A stretch of 64,000 nucleotides of DNA. Source: Pseudomonas orientalis (GTDB taxonomy: Bacteria > Pseudomonadota > Gammaproteobacteria > Pseudomonadales > Pseudomonadaceae). The translations under genes and the position numbers were made by a program. Of the stretch, positions 16,327 to 25,089 are shown one piece after another (the first letter of the stretch is position 1; the number at the start of each line of letters is the position of its first letter). Under the pieces are notes generated by a model. It had not been told where the DNA came from, did no database searches, and saw only the letters and a program-made list of their open reading frames with translations. The stretch covers positions 4,449,501 through 4,513,500 of the forward strand of contig NZ_CP094351.1 in the NCBI RefSeq assembly GCF_022807995.1, in the 5' to 3' direction.

Positions 16327-17253
16327 CTATGGCCCCTTGAACACTACCTGCTGCACATCGATCTTTTTCGGGATCAGGCCATTGGCGAAAAACAGGTCGG
16401 CGGTGCCTTGCTGAGTGGCGATGTCGACCGCCTGCAGCGGCCGGATCGGCGCCGGCGAGCGGTGCTCGAAGTAGCTTTTGACCACGGCCGGTTGCAGGCC
16501 CAGGGTCTTGGCCATCAGCGCGATGCTGGCCTCGGGCTGGTCGAGCGACAGACGCTGCGCCTTGCCGAGGGTCTGGATAATGGTGGCAATGGCCTGGGGG
16601 TTTTGCCGGGCGAACGCGCCGCTGGTCACGAAGAAACTGCCGGCAGGATTCAGGCCTTCGCCGGTACCCAGCACGCGGGCGGCACCGTCGACCACGGCGG
16701 CCGAGTAATACGGGTCCCACACCACCCAGGCGTCCACCTTGCCTTGCTCGAAGGCGGCGCGGCCGTCGGACGGCGACAGGTACACCACGTTGACATCCTT
16801 CCACTGCAAGCCGGCACGCAGCAGGCTCTTGAGGAACAGGTTGTGCGCACTGGAGCCTTTGAGCAGCGCCACGCGCTTGCCCTTGAGTTCGGCCACGCTC
16901 TGAATCGTGCTGGCCTTGGGCACGAGCACGGCTTCGGTCTTGCCGTCATTGGGCTCGACGGCGATGTACTGCAACTCGATGCCGGCGGCCTGGGCGAAAA
17001 TGGGCGGGATGTCGCCGATATTGCCGATGTCCAGGCTGCCCGCGTTCAGCGCCTCGATCAGCGGCGGGCCACCGAGGAACTCGGTCCACTGCACCTGGGT
17101 GCCGGGCAATGCGACCTCGAAGAGCTTGTGCTCACGAGCGAGCACCATGCTCACCGAGCTCTTCTGATAACCAATGCGCAGGGTGGACGGATCGGCGGCC
17201 AGCACGTTGGCAGCGACCAGTGAAAGAACGGCGACAACAATCATTTTCAGCAT
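16327..17253 (-). CDS. ABC-type aliphatic sulfonate/taurine substrate-binding protein
   Basis: This 308-residue secreted protein has a signal peptide (MLKMIVVAVLSLVAANVLAA) and the SsuA/TauA fold: LRIGYQKSSVSMVLAREHKL, FLGGPPLIEALNAGSLDIGN, and DAWVVWDPYYSAA. It would capture a sulfonate in the periplasm for an ABC importer. No permease, ATPase or monooxygenase lies next to it, so it must work with a transporter encoded elsewhere or is a spare binding protein. Confidence 0.87.
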   Translation of the reverse strand: MLKMIVVAVLSLVAANVLAADPSTLRIGYQKSSVSMVLAREHKLFEVALPGTQVQWTEFLGGPPLIEALNAGSLDIGNIGDIPPIFAQAAGIELQYIAVEPNDGKTEAVLVPKASTIQSVAELKGKRVALLKGSSAHNLFLKSLLRAGLQWKDVNVVYLSPSDGRAAFEQGKVDAWVVWDPYYSAAVVDGAARVLGTGEGLNPAGSFFVTSGAFARQNPQAIATIIQTLGKAQRLSLDQPEASIALMAKTLGLQPAVVKSYFEHRSPAPIRPLQAVDIATQQGTADLFFANGLIPKKIDVQQVVFKGP

Positions 17254-17436
17254 AAGAGCGCTTCCTTGGCCTGGGTGGCGGGTGCGGGACAGGAGCGATC
17301 CTAACAAGGCCTCTTATTCTTTAATAATATTTAAAAGTCGTCTACTTATAACTTTATATAAGATAAGGATGGGCATTGTTTGCACGCTGTCGGCAACGGT
17401 TACAATGCCCGCCCCGCCCTTTCAATCGGTTTGACC

Positions 17437-17835
17437 ATGCATATCGAACGGCTGGCAGCGCCGCTATGGCCGTTGCTGAACAAGTTTTACCGCAGCCACA
17501 ACTCGTCGATGAAGGCGCTCAAGGGCGGGCAATTGTGGGTGGCTAGAGACAGCGAGATTGTGGCCGGGTTGTGCCTGACACCCGTGGTCGGTGGGCAGTG
17601 GCTGACGGGCGTGTTCGTTGATCCGGCCTATCGCGGCCAGGGGCTGGCGGCGCGATTGATCCATCAGGCGGTGGCGAGTGTGGACGGCACGGTCTGGCTG
17701 TTGTGCCATCCAGACCTTGAAGGGTTGTACCAGCGTATGGGGTTTTCACAGGACACCGTGCTGCCGCAATCGCTCAGTGAGCGGCTGGTGCGTTACAAGC
17801 GCAACAAACCGATGATCGCGATGGGACTTCAATAA
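17437..17835 (+). CDS. GNAT-family N-acetyltransferase (small)
   Basis: This 132-residue protein consists essentially of one GNAT domain. The acetyl-CoA binding segment is GVFVDPAYRGQGLAARLIHQ, followed by VWLLCHPDLEGLYQRMGF, the usual end. I start it at ATG 17437. The target is unknown. It is a lone gene after a divergent gap from the sulfonate-binding protein. Confidence 0.87.
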   Translation: MHIERLAAPLWPLLNKFYRSHNSSMKALKGGQLWVARDSEIVAGLCLTPVVGGQWLTGVFVDPAYRGQGLAARLIHQAVASVDGTVWLLCHPDLEGLYQRMGFSQDTVLPQSLSERLVRYKRNKPMIAMGLQ

Positions 17836-17842
17836 CCTGCAT

Positions 17843-17864
17843 GGCTTGCCCCCGATAGCGGTGG
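17843..17864. repeat. Truncated family B REP next to a family A REPIN
   Basis: GGCTTGCCCCCGATAGCGGTG is the inner half of a family B REP plus its usual spacer start. It is cut off exactly where the family A element at 17865 begins, and the other family B arm is missing. Confidence 0.75.
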
Positions 17865-17963
17865 GTAGGAGCGAGCTTGCTCGCGAAAAGTTCACAGGCA
17901 CCGCGTTCATTCAGGAAGCACGCGTTATCGTTGACGTTTTTCGCGAGCAAGCTCGCTCCTACA
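17865..17963. repeat. REPIN, family A (copy A2)
   Basis: GTAGGAGCGAGCTTGCTCGC with its inverted partner. The inner spacer is nearly the exact reverse complement of copy A1 at 183-282, so the two are recent relatives in opposite orientation. Confidence 0.93.
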
Positions 17964-17976
17964 GAGGGCCTGCAGG

Positions 17977-18516
17977 TCACTCGTCGGCGGTTGGGTCCAT
18001 TTCCGGGAACATCACTTCAATAAACCCGAATTTGCTGAAGTCGGTAATCCGCGACGGGTACAGGCGACCGATCAGGTGGTCGCATTCATGCTGCACCACG
18101 CGCGCATGGAAGCCTTCGGCAAAGCGTACGATCGGCTCGCCCTTGGGGTCGAAACCTTCGTAGCGGATCTGCTGGTAACGGTCCACGGCGCCGCGCAGGC
18201 CGGGGACCGACAGGCAACCCTCATAACCCTCTTCCAGCACTGGGCTGAGGGGCGTGATCAACGGATTGATCAGGATGGTCTGCGGTACCGGCGGCGCGTC
18301 CGGGTAGCGTTCGCTGGCCTCGAAACCAAAGATCACCAGTTGCAGGTCCACGCCGATCTGCGGCGCGGCCAGCCCGACGCCACCTACGTGTTCCATGGTC
18401 TGGAACATGTCATCGATCAGTTGCCACAGCTCGGGGCTGTCGAACATTTCCGGTGGCACTGGCGGGGCGATGCGCAGCAGTCGCTCGTCGCCCATTTTGA
18501 GGATTTCACGGATCAT
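17977..18516 (-). CDS. def: Peptide deformylase
   Basis: This 179-residue protein has all three deformylase motifs: GVGLAAPQIG, EGCLSVPG (the metal-binding Cys) and QHECDHLIG (HExxH with two metal-binding His). It removes the formyl group from the N-terminal methionine of new proteins. It is not next to fmt, the usual place of the housekeeping copy, so it is probably a second deformylase. Its ATG overlaps the stop of the upstream BrkB-family gene by 4 bases, implying coupling. Confidence 0.95.
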   Translation of the reverse strand: MIREILKMGDERLLRIAPPVPPEMFDSPELWQLIDDMFQTMEHVGGVGLAAPQIGVDLQLVIFGFEASERYPDAPPVPQTILINPLITPLSPVLEEGYEGCLSVPGLRGAVDRYQQIRYEGFDPKGEPIVRFAEGFHARVVQHECDHLIGRLYPSRITDFSKFGFIEVMFPEMDPTADE

Positions 18517-19466
18517 TGATCGGGCTCGATGAGAGGCTTGGAATGGTCGCGGCCTAAGCCTGAGACATGCTGTTTTTCGGTCGTATTGCCGGGCCCGTCG
18601 ATTTCCTTCTCACCAGGGTCTTTGCCTTCGGCGGACATGTGTTCGATCACGGCGTTCATCTCCGCCCCCAGCAACAGTACGGCGGCGGAAATATAGAAGT
18701 ACAGAAGCAGGACAATGATCGCACCGATACTGCCATACATGGCGTTGTAGTCGGCGAAGGTCTTGACGTAGTAGCCAAAGCCGAGAGAAGCGACGATCCA
18801 CACCACCACCGCCAGTACGGAACCCGGGGTGATAAAGCGAAACTCCTGTTCGACGTCCGGCATCACGTAGTACATGAGCGCCACGGCGAACATCAGCAGG
18901 ATCACGATCAGGGGCCAGCGCAGGATGGTCCACAGCGTGACGACGAACTCCTGCATGCCGATCTGCCCCGCCAGCCACTCCATCACTTGCGGGCCGAGCA
19001 CCATCAGCGCGGCGGCGGCCAGCAGCATGCCGGCGATGCCGACAGTGTAGAAAATCGACAGCGGAAAACGCTTCCAGATAGGCCGCCCCTCCACCACGTC
19101 ATACGCCGCGTTCATCGCACTCATCATCAGGCGCACGCCGGCGGAGGCGGTCCACAGGGCGATCACGATACCCACCGACAGCAGCCCGCCCTTGGATTGC
19201 TGCAGTTGGTCGATCACCGGGTTGACCTGCTCCAGGGCCTGGGGTGGCAATACCAGTTCCGACTGCAGGCGCAGCCAGGTGAAAAAGTCCGGCAGATGCA
19301 GGAAACCGATCAGCGCAATCAGGAACAACAGGAAGGGAAACAGCGAGAACAGCATCTGGTACGCCAGCGCCGAGGCATAGGTGGGCATCTCGTCGTCGAC
19401 AAATTCGGTGACGGTGCGCACCAGCACCTTGTGCAGCTTGAGACCATTAAGTACCGGAAAGATCAT
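18513..19466 (-). CDS. YihY/BrkB-family inner-membrane protein
   Basis: This 317-residue protein has about six membrane helices and the family start FVDDEMPTYASALAYQMLFS, then LFPFLLFLIALIGF. The cytosolic tail after about residue 280 is charged. The family (formerly called ribonuclease BN by mistake) has no settled function. It lies upstream of and overlaps the deformylase gene. Confidence 0.88.
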   Translation of the reverse strand: MIFPVLNGLKLHKVLVRTVTEFVDDEMPTYASALAYQMLFSLFPFLLFLIALIGFLHLPDFFTWLRLQSELVLPPQALEQVNPVIDQLQQSKGGLLSVGIVIALWTASAGVRLMMSAMNAAYDVVEGRPIWKRFPLSIFYTVGIAGMLLAAAALMVLGPQVMEWLAGQIGMQEFVVTLWTILRWPLIVILLMFAVALMYYVMPDVEQEFRFITPGSVLAVVVWIVASLGFGYYVKTFADYNAMYGSIGAIIVLLLYFYISAAVLLLGAEMNAVIEHMSAEGKDPGEKEIDGPGNTTEKQHVSGLGRDHSKPLIEPDQ

Positions 19467-19592
19467 AGCGTCTCCTTTCGCCGCAAAGAGTTGAAGTCGT
19501 GGGCGACTCAGGGGCCGTTTTCTACATCAAAGTAGCCCATTTGGCGACTTTGAAACAATTTCTGATGTTTAGTTGCGCCAGCACCCACAAAA

Positions 19593-19614
19593 ACGGCCAT
19601 CCGTGGATGGCCGT
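19593..19614 (-). terminator. Rho-independent terminator of the csbD-like gene
   Basis: A perfect 10-bp stem ACGGCCATCC / GGATGGCCGT with a 2-base loop is followed, on the minus strand, by TTTTTG. It lies 32 bases after the CsbD stop. Confidence 0.8.
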
Positions 19615-19645
19615 CGGGCTGCTGGAAGGAGCCAGCCAAGCCGGC

Positions 19646-19831
19646 TTATTCGGTGGCTTTTTTCACCGCGTCCTTGGTCTTGCCAACGGCCTGCTGTGCC
19701 TCGCCTTTCTTTTCCTGGACCACGCCTTCAGCGCGCAGTTTGTCGTTATCCGTAGCCTTGCCGACGCCTTGCTTGACGTTACCGACGGCTTCGTTGGCCA
19801 TGCCTTTTACCTTATCGGAAGTGCTGCCCAT
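19646..19831 (-). CDS. CsbD-family stress protein
   Basis: This small hydrophilic protein of 61 residues begins MGSTSDKVKGMANEAVGNVK and has the repeated helical pattern KGEAQQAVGKTKDAVKK typical of CsbD (E. coli YjbJ type). Such proteins are abundant in stationary phase and stress, but their mechanism is unknown. I chose the ATG at 19831, preceded by AGGAG on the minus strand. A terminator follows. Confidence 0.9.
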   Translation of the reverse strand: MGSTSDKVKGMANEAVGNVKQGVGKATDNDKLRAEGVVQEKKGEAQQAVGKTKDAVKKATE

Positions 19832-20031
19832 GGTATTACTCCTGATAACAATCAAATGGTTTTTGGTCACTACGCTGCGGTTGACTCGACGCCAGGCGCC
19901 AGAGTTTCAATTATTTTCAGCGGGCATTTCATCGAAAGAGGCAGGTTTGCCTTTATGTTTTGTGGCCAACCCACGAGAATGCCCGGCACATTCAGGCTCA
20001 CACGCTGAATAACAGATCCCGTAGGAAGGTT

Positions 20032-20409
20032 ATGAAACTCGATAAAGCACAGGCCATCGCCCGCAGAAACCAGGAACTGGGGGGGGCCGTACTCGGCGTC
20101 AACAACTGTCATTTCACCGACCTGGACCGCAAGCGCAACATCTGGTGGTTCGACCTGCCCCTGGTGCGGATCGGCGTGGGCCAGTACGAGTGGATCCACC
20201 TGCTGATGCACAATGCCGAAACCGACCAGTTGCTGCACCTGAAGGTGCCGACCCTGTTCCTGCGCGAAAACCTCGAAGGGCTGGTGGTGCGCAATGCCGG
20301 CAAACGCAAGCCGGAGATCACCCTGGAATTGAGCGCCGACAAGGACTCGTTCCTCAAGGATGTGCGGCCGGCGGGTGCGGGAATCGGCTTCGCCCAGTTC
20401 GCGGCATAA
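20032..20409 (+). CDS. Conserved hypothetical protein
   Basis: This 125-residue protein starts MKLDKAQAIARRNQELGGAV with AGGAAGG-like binding site just upstream. It is soluble, rich in charged residues, with a Trp-rich centre (RNIWWFDLPLVRIGVGQYEW). No enzymatic motif is recognised. It seems of a Pseudomonas-restricted family. The gene stands alone. Function unknown. Confidence 0.75.
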   Translation: MKLDKAQAIARRNQELGGAVLGVNNCHFTDLDRKRNIWWFDLPLVRIGVGQYEWIHLLMHNAETDQLLHLKVPTLFLRENLEGLVVRNAGKRKPEITLELSADKDSFLKDVRPAGAGIGFAQFAA

Positions 20410-20568
20410 GCGTTTGAGCGGCTGTTGACCGGGCACCCTCGGCGCGCGGCTCACGCGTCATCACTATCGCGACTGTACTGAAAGTCGGTCGCGAGTTAAT
20501 CGCGCTTACATATATTTCTAAATGTAACTATACTGAACTGCATTTTTTAAAAATGGAGAGCCCAGTAT

Positions 20569-21285
20569 ATGGAGCGTTATTTGTCATGGATAAGACAACT
20601 CAACCAACCCTGCGTGACTGCACATCCTCTTAATGACTTTATCGCGTCAGCCAGCCTATTTGCCCATACACTGGGGTTCGACTTTTTTACGTACGCCGTG
20701 TGCGAAACCACGCCGTTCAGCAGGCCTAAAACCCATGTATATGGCAACTATCCAAGCCAGTGGCTACAGCGCTACAAAGAGCAGAATTACTCCATCATCG
20801 ATCCCACCGTACGCCACTGCAAAGTCTCATCCGAGCCGCTGCGCTGGTGCGACGCCGTGTTTGACGAATGCCCACAATTTTGGTCGGATGCCCAGGCACA
20901 TCAACTTAATATCGGCATAGCACAACCATCTTTTAATGCCCGCGGTTATATAGCGCTTTTGTCGGTTGCTCGAGCCGCCAAGTTGATCGACGACAATGAA
21001 TTCGAAGCCTTGAAACCAGTGCTCAAAGCGTTTGCCGAGACCGTGGGGTATCACATCTTCGAACTGGAAGAGGCTCTCACGCAGACACTCGATATTGAGT
21101 TCGGGCAAAAAGAGAAAGAAGTATTACGCTGGACAGCCGATGGAAAAACCTCGGAAGAGATTGGCCGCATATTGAATGTAACCGCCGACGCAGTGAACTT
21201 TCATTTGCGCAATATCCAGAAGAAGATCGGCGCTTGCAATCGGGTTCAAGCCGTTACCTATGCCGTAGCCCAAGGCCACATCTGA
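20569..21285 (+). CDS. LuxR-type quorum-sensing regulator (LuxR solo)
   Basis: This protein of 238 residues has an N-terminal autoinducer-binding domain and a C-terminal LuxR helix-turn-helix (EKEVLRWTADGKTSEEIGRI, then VNFHLRNIQKKI). All six residues conserved in acyl-homoserine-lactone receptors are present: W65, Y69, D78, P79, W93 and G126 (TraR W57, Y61, D70, P71, W85, G113). No luxI synthase is in the window, so it is a solo here. It lies convergent to, and at the end of, the putative RiPP operon, whose far end has a lux-box-like site, making it the best candidate activator. Confidence 0.9.
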   Translation: MERYLSWIRQLNQPCVTAHPLNDFIASASLFAHTLGFDFFTYAVCETTPFSRPKTHVYGNYPSQWLQRYKEQNYSIIDPTVRHCKVSSEPLRWCDAVFDECPQFWSDAQAHQLNIGIAQPSFNARGYIALLSVARAAKLIDDNEFEALKPVLKAFAETVGYHIFELEEALTQTLDIEFGQKEKEVLRWTADGKTSEEIGRILNVTADAVNFHLRNIQKKIGACNRVQAVTYAVAQGHI

Positions 21286-21290
21286 CACCC

Positions 21291-21322
21291 GGTGGCGTAG
21301 CGGCAAGTGCCGCTACGCCACC
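21291..21322. terminator. Bidirectional terminator between luxR solo and the RiPP operon
   Basis: A perfect 15-bp inverted repeat (GGTGGCGTAGCGGCA / TGCCGCTACGCCACC) with only 2 bases between arms starts 5 bases after the LuxR stop and ends 5 bases before the JmjC stop. It lacks a long T-run but its strength and place between convergent genes suit a shared stop. Confidence 0.75.
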
Positions 21323-21327
21323 CAAGT

Positions 21328-22599
21328 TCAAGCAAACACGTCGATCGCCGCTTGCTCATACAACCACTGCACCACCGTGCGCACGTGCTCATCGTCGGCC
21401 TGTTCCGGCAAGTCCTGCGCCAATCTGATAGGCGCTCCTTCCTGCAACGCACGGATCAGGACGCGCACAGCCGGCAGTGACTGAATGCGCAGCATGGCGC
21501 CGCCTGCAAACAGCAGCCCGGCATCGTCATTTAACGCCAGCAGATACAAGGGGCTGTCGGCGCGTGCCTGGATCACGCGTTGCCAGCAGCCGCCAGCGCC
21601 GCGGCGCCCCATCGAGCGATCCCGAATAATGCCGTTGGCTGACAACTTGAGCAGCATCTGGATTTTGCTGTTGTCCCCAATCGCCTCGACGAACTGCGCC
21701 ACCGCCGCCGGCAATTGCACCTGAGCCAACGATTCGAACACCCCACCCGGCACTTGGGCGATGGTGCCGGTCAGTGCAGTGCCAGCCTTCGACGCAATGG
21801 CCGCTTTGATCGGGTTCTCACAGAAGCCCTGTGCCGTGCCATGGCTGAACATGCCAACCGACACGGTAAGGGTCGTTTCCAATTCTTCAAGCTTGTTGTA
21901 ATGCCACCACCCGGCAGGAATAAAGAAGATTTCCCCCGGCCCGACTTCGTAAATGGTCGCGTCGGCGGCATAGGGCGTAACGTCGATATGCCCGAAGCAC
22001 ACGCCGTTGAGTGCGGACTTCTTCTCCAGCGCCATTTCGTCGAAATAGGCCGGTGGCCAGATCATCATGCGTTTACGCCCATACAACGGGAACAGGAAGG
22101 TGTCGCATGAGTCATTGTGCAGGCCGATCCAGGTTGAACGGTAGCGCCCGCCGATAAACACCGCATTGGCTCCCGGGTAGGGCATGCCGTAGCGTTCGCT
22201 GTAGCCATGGGTAAATGCGCGCAGTTTCGTCGCAACGGTGCTGGAATGCTTCAGGCAGTAGTCGCGGGTGAAGGTGATGCCTTCGGCGTGATTGAGGGCG
22301 GCAAAGTCACGCACAAACTGCTCGAACCCCTCAAACGCCCGAGGAAAGCCGGGCACCGCCGGCTGCTTGAGCATCTGGCCGTCCGCGTTGACCGTCATAT
22401 CGCCCGACTCGACAACATTTCGGGCCAACTCGAAGGCGTCCTCAAGGCTCATCAAGGGTTCGATGAGCATGGCCTGCTCGATCACCACGGGCTGTGTCTT
22501 GTCATGGGAGAGGCTGACGAAGTGCTCCCAGAAAGCCGCCGGTATCGTCGGCGTATTTTTCGCATCAAACAGGTGGGCGCGGGTCGTGGCAGTCATCAT
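21328..22599 (-). CDS. JmjC/cupin-like Fe(II)/2-oxoglutarate oxygenase, last gene of the RiPP operon
   Basis: This 423-residue protein has a cupin-like JmjC domain in the first 280 residues. WIGLHNDSCDTFLFPLYGRK contains the metal-binding His-x-Asp, and EIFFIPAGWWHYNKLEE contains the distal His. The C-terminal 130 residues (QMLLKLSANGIIRD, then a mixed helical part) resemble the winged-helix tail of ROXA/MINA-type hydroxylases. Such enzymes hydroxylate Asn, Asp, His or Arg side chains, so a tailoring role on the precursor is proposed. It starts 3 bases after the MFS stop with AAGGTGA as binding site. Confidence 0.8.
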   Translation of the reverse strand: MMTATTRAHLFDAKNTPTIPAAFWEHFVSLSHDKTQPVVIEQAMLIEPLMSLEDAFELARNVVESGDMTVNADGQMLKQPAVPGFPRAFEGFEQFVRDFAALNHAEGITFTRDYCLKHSSTVATKLRAFTHGYSERYGMPYPGANAVFIGGRYRSTWIGLHNDSCDTFLFPLYGRKRMMIWPPAYFDEMALEKKSALNGVCFGHIDVTPYAADATIYEVGPGEIFFIPAGWWHYNKLEELETTLTVSVGMFSHGTAQGFCENPIKAAIASKAGTALTGTIAQVPGGVFESLAQVQLPAAVAQFVEAIGDNSKIQMLLKLSANGIIRDRSMGRRGAGGCWQRVIQARADSPLYLLALNDDAGLLFAGGAMLRIQSLPAVRVLIRALQEGAPIRLAQDLPEQADDEHVRTVVQWLYEQAAIDVFA

Positions 22600-22602
22600 T
22601 GT

Positions 22603-23928
22603 TCACCTTAAATCCGGGAAAGCATCAGGGTAAAAATCCTTGTAGATGTTCTTGATCTGCTCATCGCCCATCCCCAGTACGCGCACCAGTACCGCGCTGA
22701 ACATGCAGGGGATGGCGGCGAGAATGATGAGCAGGCCCAGGGCGATCATGGCGTAGCTCACACCCAGCGCTTCAGAAAACGCTCCACCCACCAACGCGCC
22801 AAACGGAATCACCATGCCAGACACAAATGAAGTCGCCGACCCGATGCGGTTGCGGTAGCTGTCGGGTGTGGCCAGCATGCGCACGGTGGACGTATTGACG
22901 GTCACCATGACCAGGCCGATGCCGCCGGCAAACAGCAACGGCACGGTCACGCTGGCGAACCAGGCGGGCCGGGCGTGGAAGAACTGGCTGAACAGCCCAC
23001 ACCCCACCATCGCCAGCCCCACCAGCAGAAAACCGGCAAATACGACTCGCGGGCGACCCCAACGGGCATTGGCGCGCTTGACCAGCAACAGGCTGCCGGC
23101 CAACAACCCCACCGCGAAGGCGCCTTCGGTCACGGCAATCAACCATAAGTGCTGAGGAAAATGGCGATTGATCAGCACCGGAAACAACACGGCAAACAGG
23201 GGATACAGCGAAAAGTTGACGATGAACGCGAGCAGGCTCAGGTTCCACTCGGGCTTGACCCGGTAGAGCGCGGTAAACCCCTCACGGGTGCGCGTATACC
23301 AGGTCGCCAGGTACGACAGCTGCCGCGCACCAGGTGTGTGGCTGGCGCCAGGCGCCCTCACCCGCACAATCAGCGCCAGGGCCACGAGCACCGCCAGTGA
23401 ATTGAGCCAGAGCGTCCCCACCACGCCCAGCGGGCCCAGCAAAATCCCGGCCGCCAGCGGCCCCGTCAGCGCGGACGATGAGCCGACGATACTTCTCAGG
23501 CGCACCGCATCGCTGACCCTGTCCGCAGCCACCAGTACCGAGGCCAGGCTCATCTGCAGCGGATCGCGAATGCCGATGGCCACTCCGGAAATCGCCAGGC
23601 AGCCGGCAATCAACCACGGCAGGTAGAGGTCCTGGGTGCCCAGCACCGCCAGCACCAGCGTCGTGACAGCGCTGACGGTATAGCAACCCACCAGCAAGCG
23701 CTGGCGATCATACTGGTCACCCAACCAGCCAAACACCGCGCGGGACACCACATCGGCCAGGGTGGCAACCGCGACAAAGCCTGCAAAGGCGAGCGGGTCG
23801 GCGGTTTTTCCGAGCACCCACCAGGCGATTGCGAACTGACCGCAGCGCGTGCCCACCGCATTCAGGAACGCGGCCAATTGGATCAGATAAAAATCGCGCC
23901 CCAGCCCGCCCAGGGAAGGACTGCTCAT
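22603..23928 (-). CDS. MFS transporter, probable exporter of the RiPP product
   Basis: This 441-residue protein with about 12 helices looks like the EntS/MdtH-type exporter branch: FLNAVGTRCGQFAIAWWVLG, FGWLGDQYDRQRLL (loop 2-3 motif) and GIGLVMVTVNTSTVRMLATP. I start it at ATG 23928, where it overlaps the ThiF-rhodanese stop by 4 bases. Position in the operon suggests export of the modified peptide, and perhaps self-protection. No ABC exporter with a peptidase domain is present. Confidence 0.85.
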   Translation of the reverse strand: MSSPSLGGLGRDFYLIQLAAFLNAVGTRCGQFAIAWWVLGKTADPLAFAGFVAVATLADVVSRAVFGWLGDQYDRQRLLVGCYTVSAVTTLVLAVLGTQDLYLPWLIAGCLAISGVAIGIRDPLQMSLASVLVAADRVSDAVRLRSIVGSSSALTGPLAAGILLGPLGVVGTLWLNSLAVLVALALIVRVRAPGASHTPGARQLSYLATWYTRTREGFTALYRVKPEWNLSLLAFIVNFSLYPLFAVLFPVLINRHFPQHLWLIAVTEGAFAVGLLAGSLLLVKRANARWGRPRVVFAGFLLVGLAMVGCGLFSQFFHARPAWFASVTVPLLFAGGIGLVMVTVNTSTVRMLATPDSYRNRIGSATSFVSGMVIPFGALVGGAFSEALGVSYAMIALGLLIILAAIPCMFSAVLVRVLGMGDEQIKNIYKDFYPDAFPDLR

Positions 23929-25088
23929 CGCCCCGCCTCGGCACGGCGCAGGCGCTGCTGGCAACCGGCGGCGAGATAAGCGTCAAGGCCCCCGGTCAAA
24001 CTGCGACAGCGCCCGCTGCCGACCACGGCGCTGATCGCGTGCAGCGCCTTCACGCTGCGCACGCCGCTTTTGCAGTAGATCACGGTGTCGATGGCCGCGA
24101 GCCCTCGGGCCAGGTGCTGTGGCAATTCGCTCAAGGGCATATTGATTCCGCCCAAGGACAGGCTCAGATGCTCATGCCCGTCGCGTACATCAATCAATTG
24201 CAACGCTTCATCGCTGAGCAACCGCTGCTCCAGCGCCTGGGCAGAGATCGCGTATTGCGCGCCGACGGCCACCGCGCAGTTGGCGGCGATGGCTTGCGGC
24301 TCGCGAATAAGCCGGTGCTCGCCACTGAGCGGATTACTGGCGCGATGGCGAATCGACACTTGGCGCAACTGCAGACTCAGTGCGTCGAACAGCATCAATC
24401 GGTTGATCGACGGCTCCCCTACCGCACTGAGAATCTTGATCGCTTCAAGTGCCTGGATCGAGCCGATGATCCCGGGCAATACCCCCAGAACCCCGGCCTC
24501 ACCACAATTCTGCGCCAGCCCGGCCGGTGGCGGTTCAGGAAAAATATCGCGCAGATTGGTCGAACATCGGCCCGTCGCGTCCGGCACATTGAACACCGCG
24601 ACCTGCCCTTCGAACTGGCTGATCGAGGCATAGACCAGAGGCTTGCCCGCGAGGTAGCAGGCATCATTGAGCAGGTATTTGGTGGTGAAGTTGTCGGTGG
24701 CATCGAGTATCACGTCGTAGCCTTGCACATAGGCCGACACGTTGCCTTCGTCCAGCCGCTCATCGATATGCACGATGTCGATGTGGGGGTTGTTATCCAG
24801 CAGTCTGCGACGCGCCACAGCGCCCTTGGGCGAACCCACATCGTCAACGCCGAACAACAACTGACGGTGCAGGTTACTGACGTCGACGGTGTCGTCTTCC
24901 ACGATGCCGATATGACCCACGCCTGCGGCCGCCAGGTACATCAGGGCCGGGCAACCCAGCCCACCGGCGCCCACCACCAGCACCCTGCCCGCCTTGAGCC
25001 GGGCCTGGCCCTCGCTGCCGAAACCCTTGACCAGAAAGTGACGGGCATACTGGGCCTGTTCCTGCTGACTGAATTGCGCGTGCGTCAT
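23925..25088 (-). CDS. ThiF/MoeB-type adenylyltransferase fused to a rhodanese domain
   Basis: This 387-residue protein has two parts. Residues 1-245 are a ThiF/MoeB/E1 domain: ATP-binding VVGAGGLGCPALMYLAAAGV, DATDNFTTKYLLND, and the conserved NCGEAGVLGVLPGIIG with the acyl-persulfide Cys. Residues 270-387 are a rhodanese domain (LIDVRDGHEHLSLSLGGINM, active loop CKSGVRS). It would adenylate the GG end of the adjacent ThiS-like carrier and pass sulfur to it. The usual zinc-binding Cys pairs are degraded (CSTN instead of CxxC; NPLS instead of CPxC). I chose the ATG at 25088, 1 base after the carrier gene. Confidence 0.88.
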   Translation of the reverse strand: MTHAQFSQQEQAQYARHFLVKGFGSEGQARLKAGRVLVVGAGGLGCPALMYLAAAGVGHIGIVEDDTVDVSNLHRQLLFGVDDVGSPKGAVARRRLLDNNPHIDIVHIDERLDEGNVSAYVQGYDVILDATDNFTTKYLLNDACYLAGKPLVYASISQFEGQVAVFNVPDATGRCSTNLRDIFPEPPPAGLAQNCGEAGVLGVLPGIIGSIQALEAIKILSAVGEPSINRLMLFDALSLQLRQVSIRHRASNPLSGEHRLIREPQAIAANCAVAVGAQYAISAQALEQRLLSDEALQLIDVRDGHEHLSLSLGGINMPLSELPQHLARGLAAIDTVIYCKSGVRSVKALHAISAVVGSGRCRSLTGGLDAYLAAGCQQRLRRAEAGR

Positions 25089-25089
25089 A

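Noticed and set aside
20461..20568. lux box for autoregulation of the LuxR solo
   Set aside because: Only short imperfect repeats (CGCGAC/GTCGCG, TACAT/ATGTA) are present; none resembles the palindrome at 28389.
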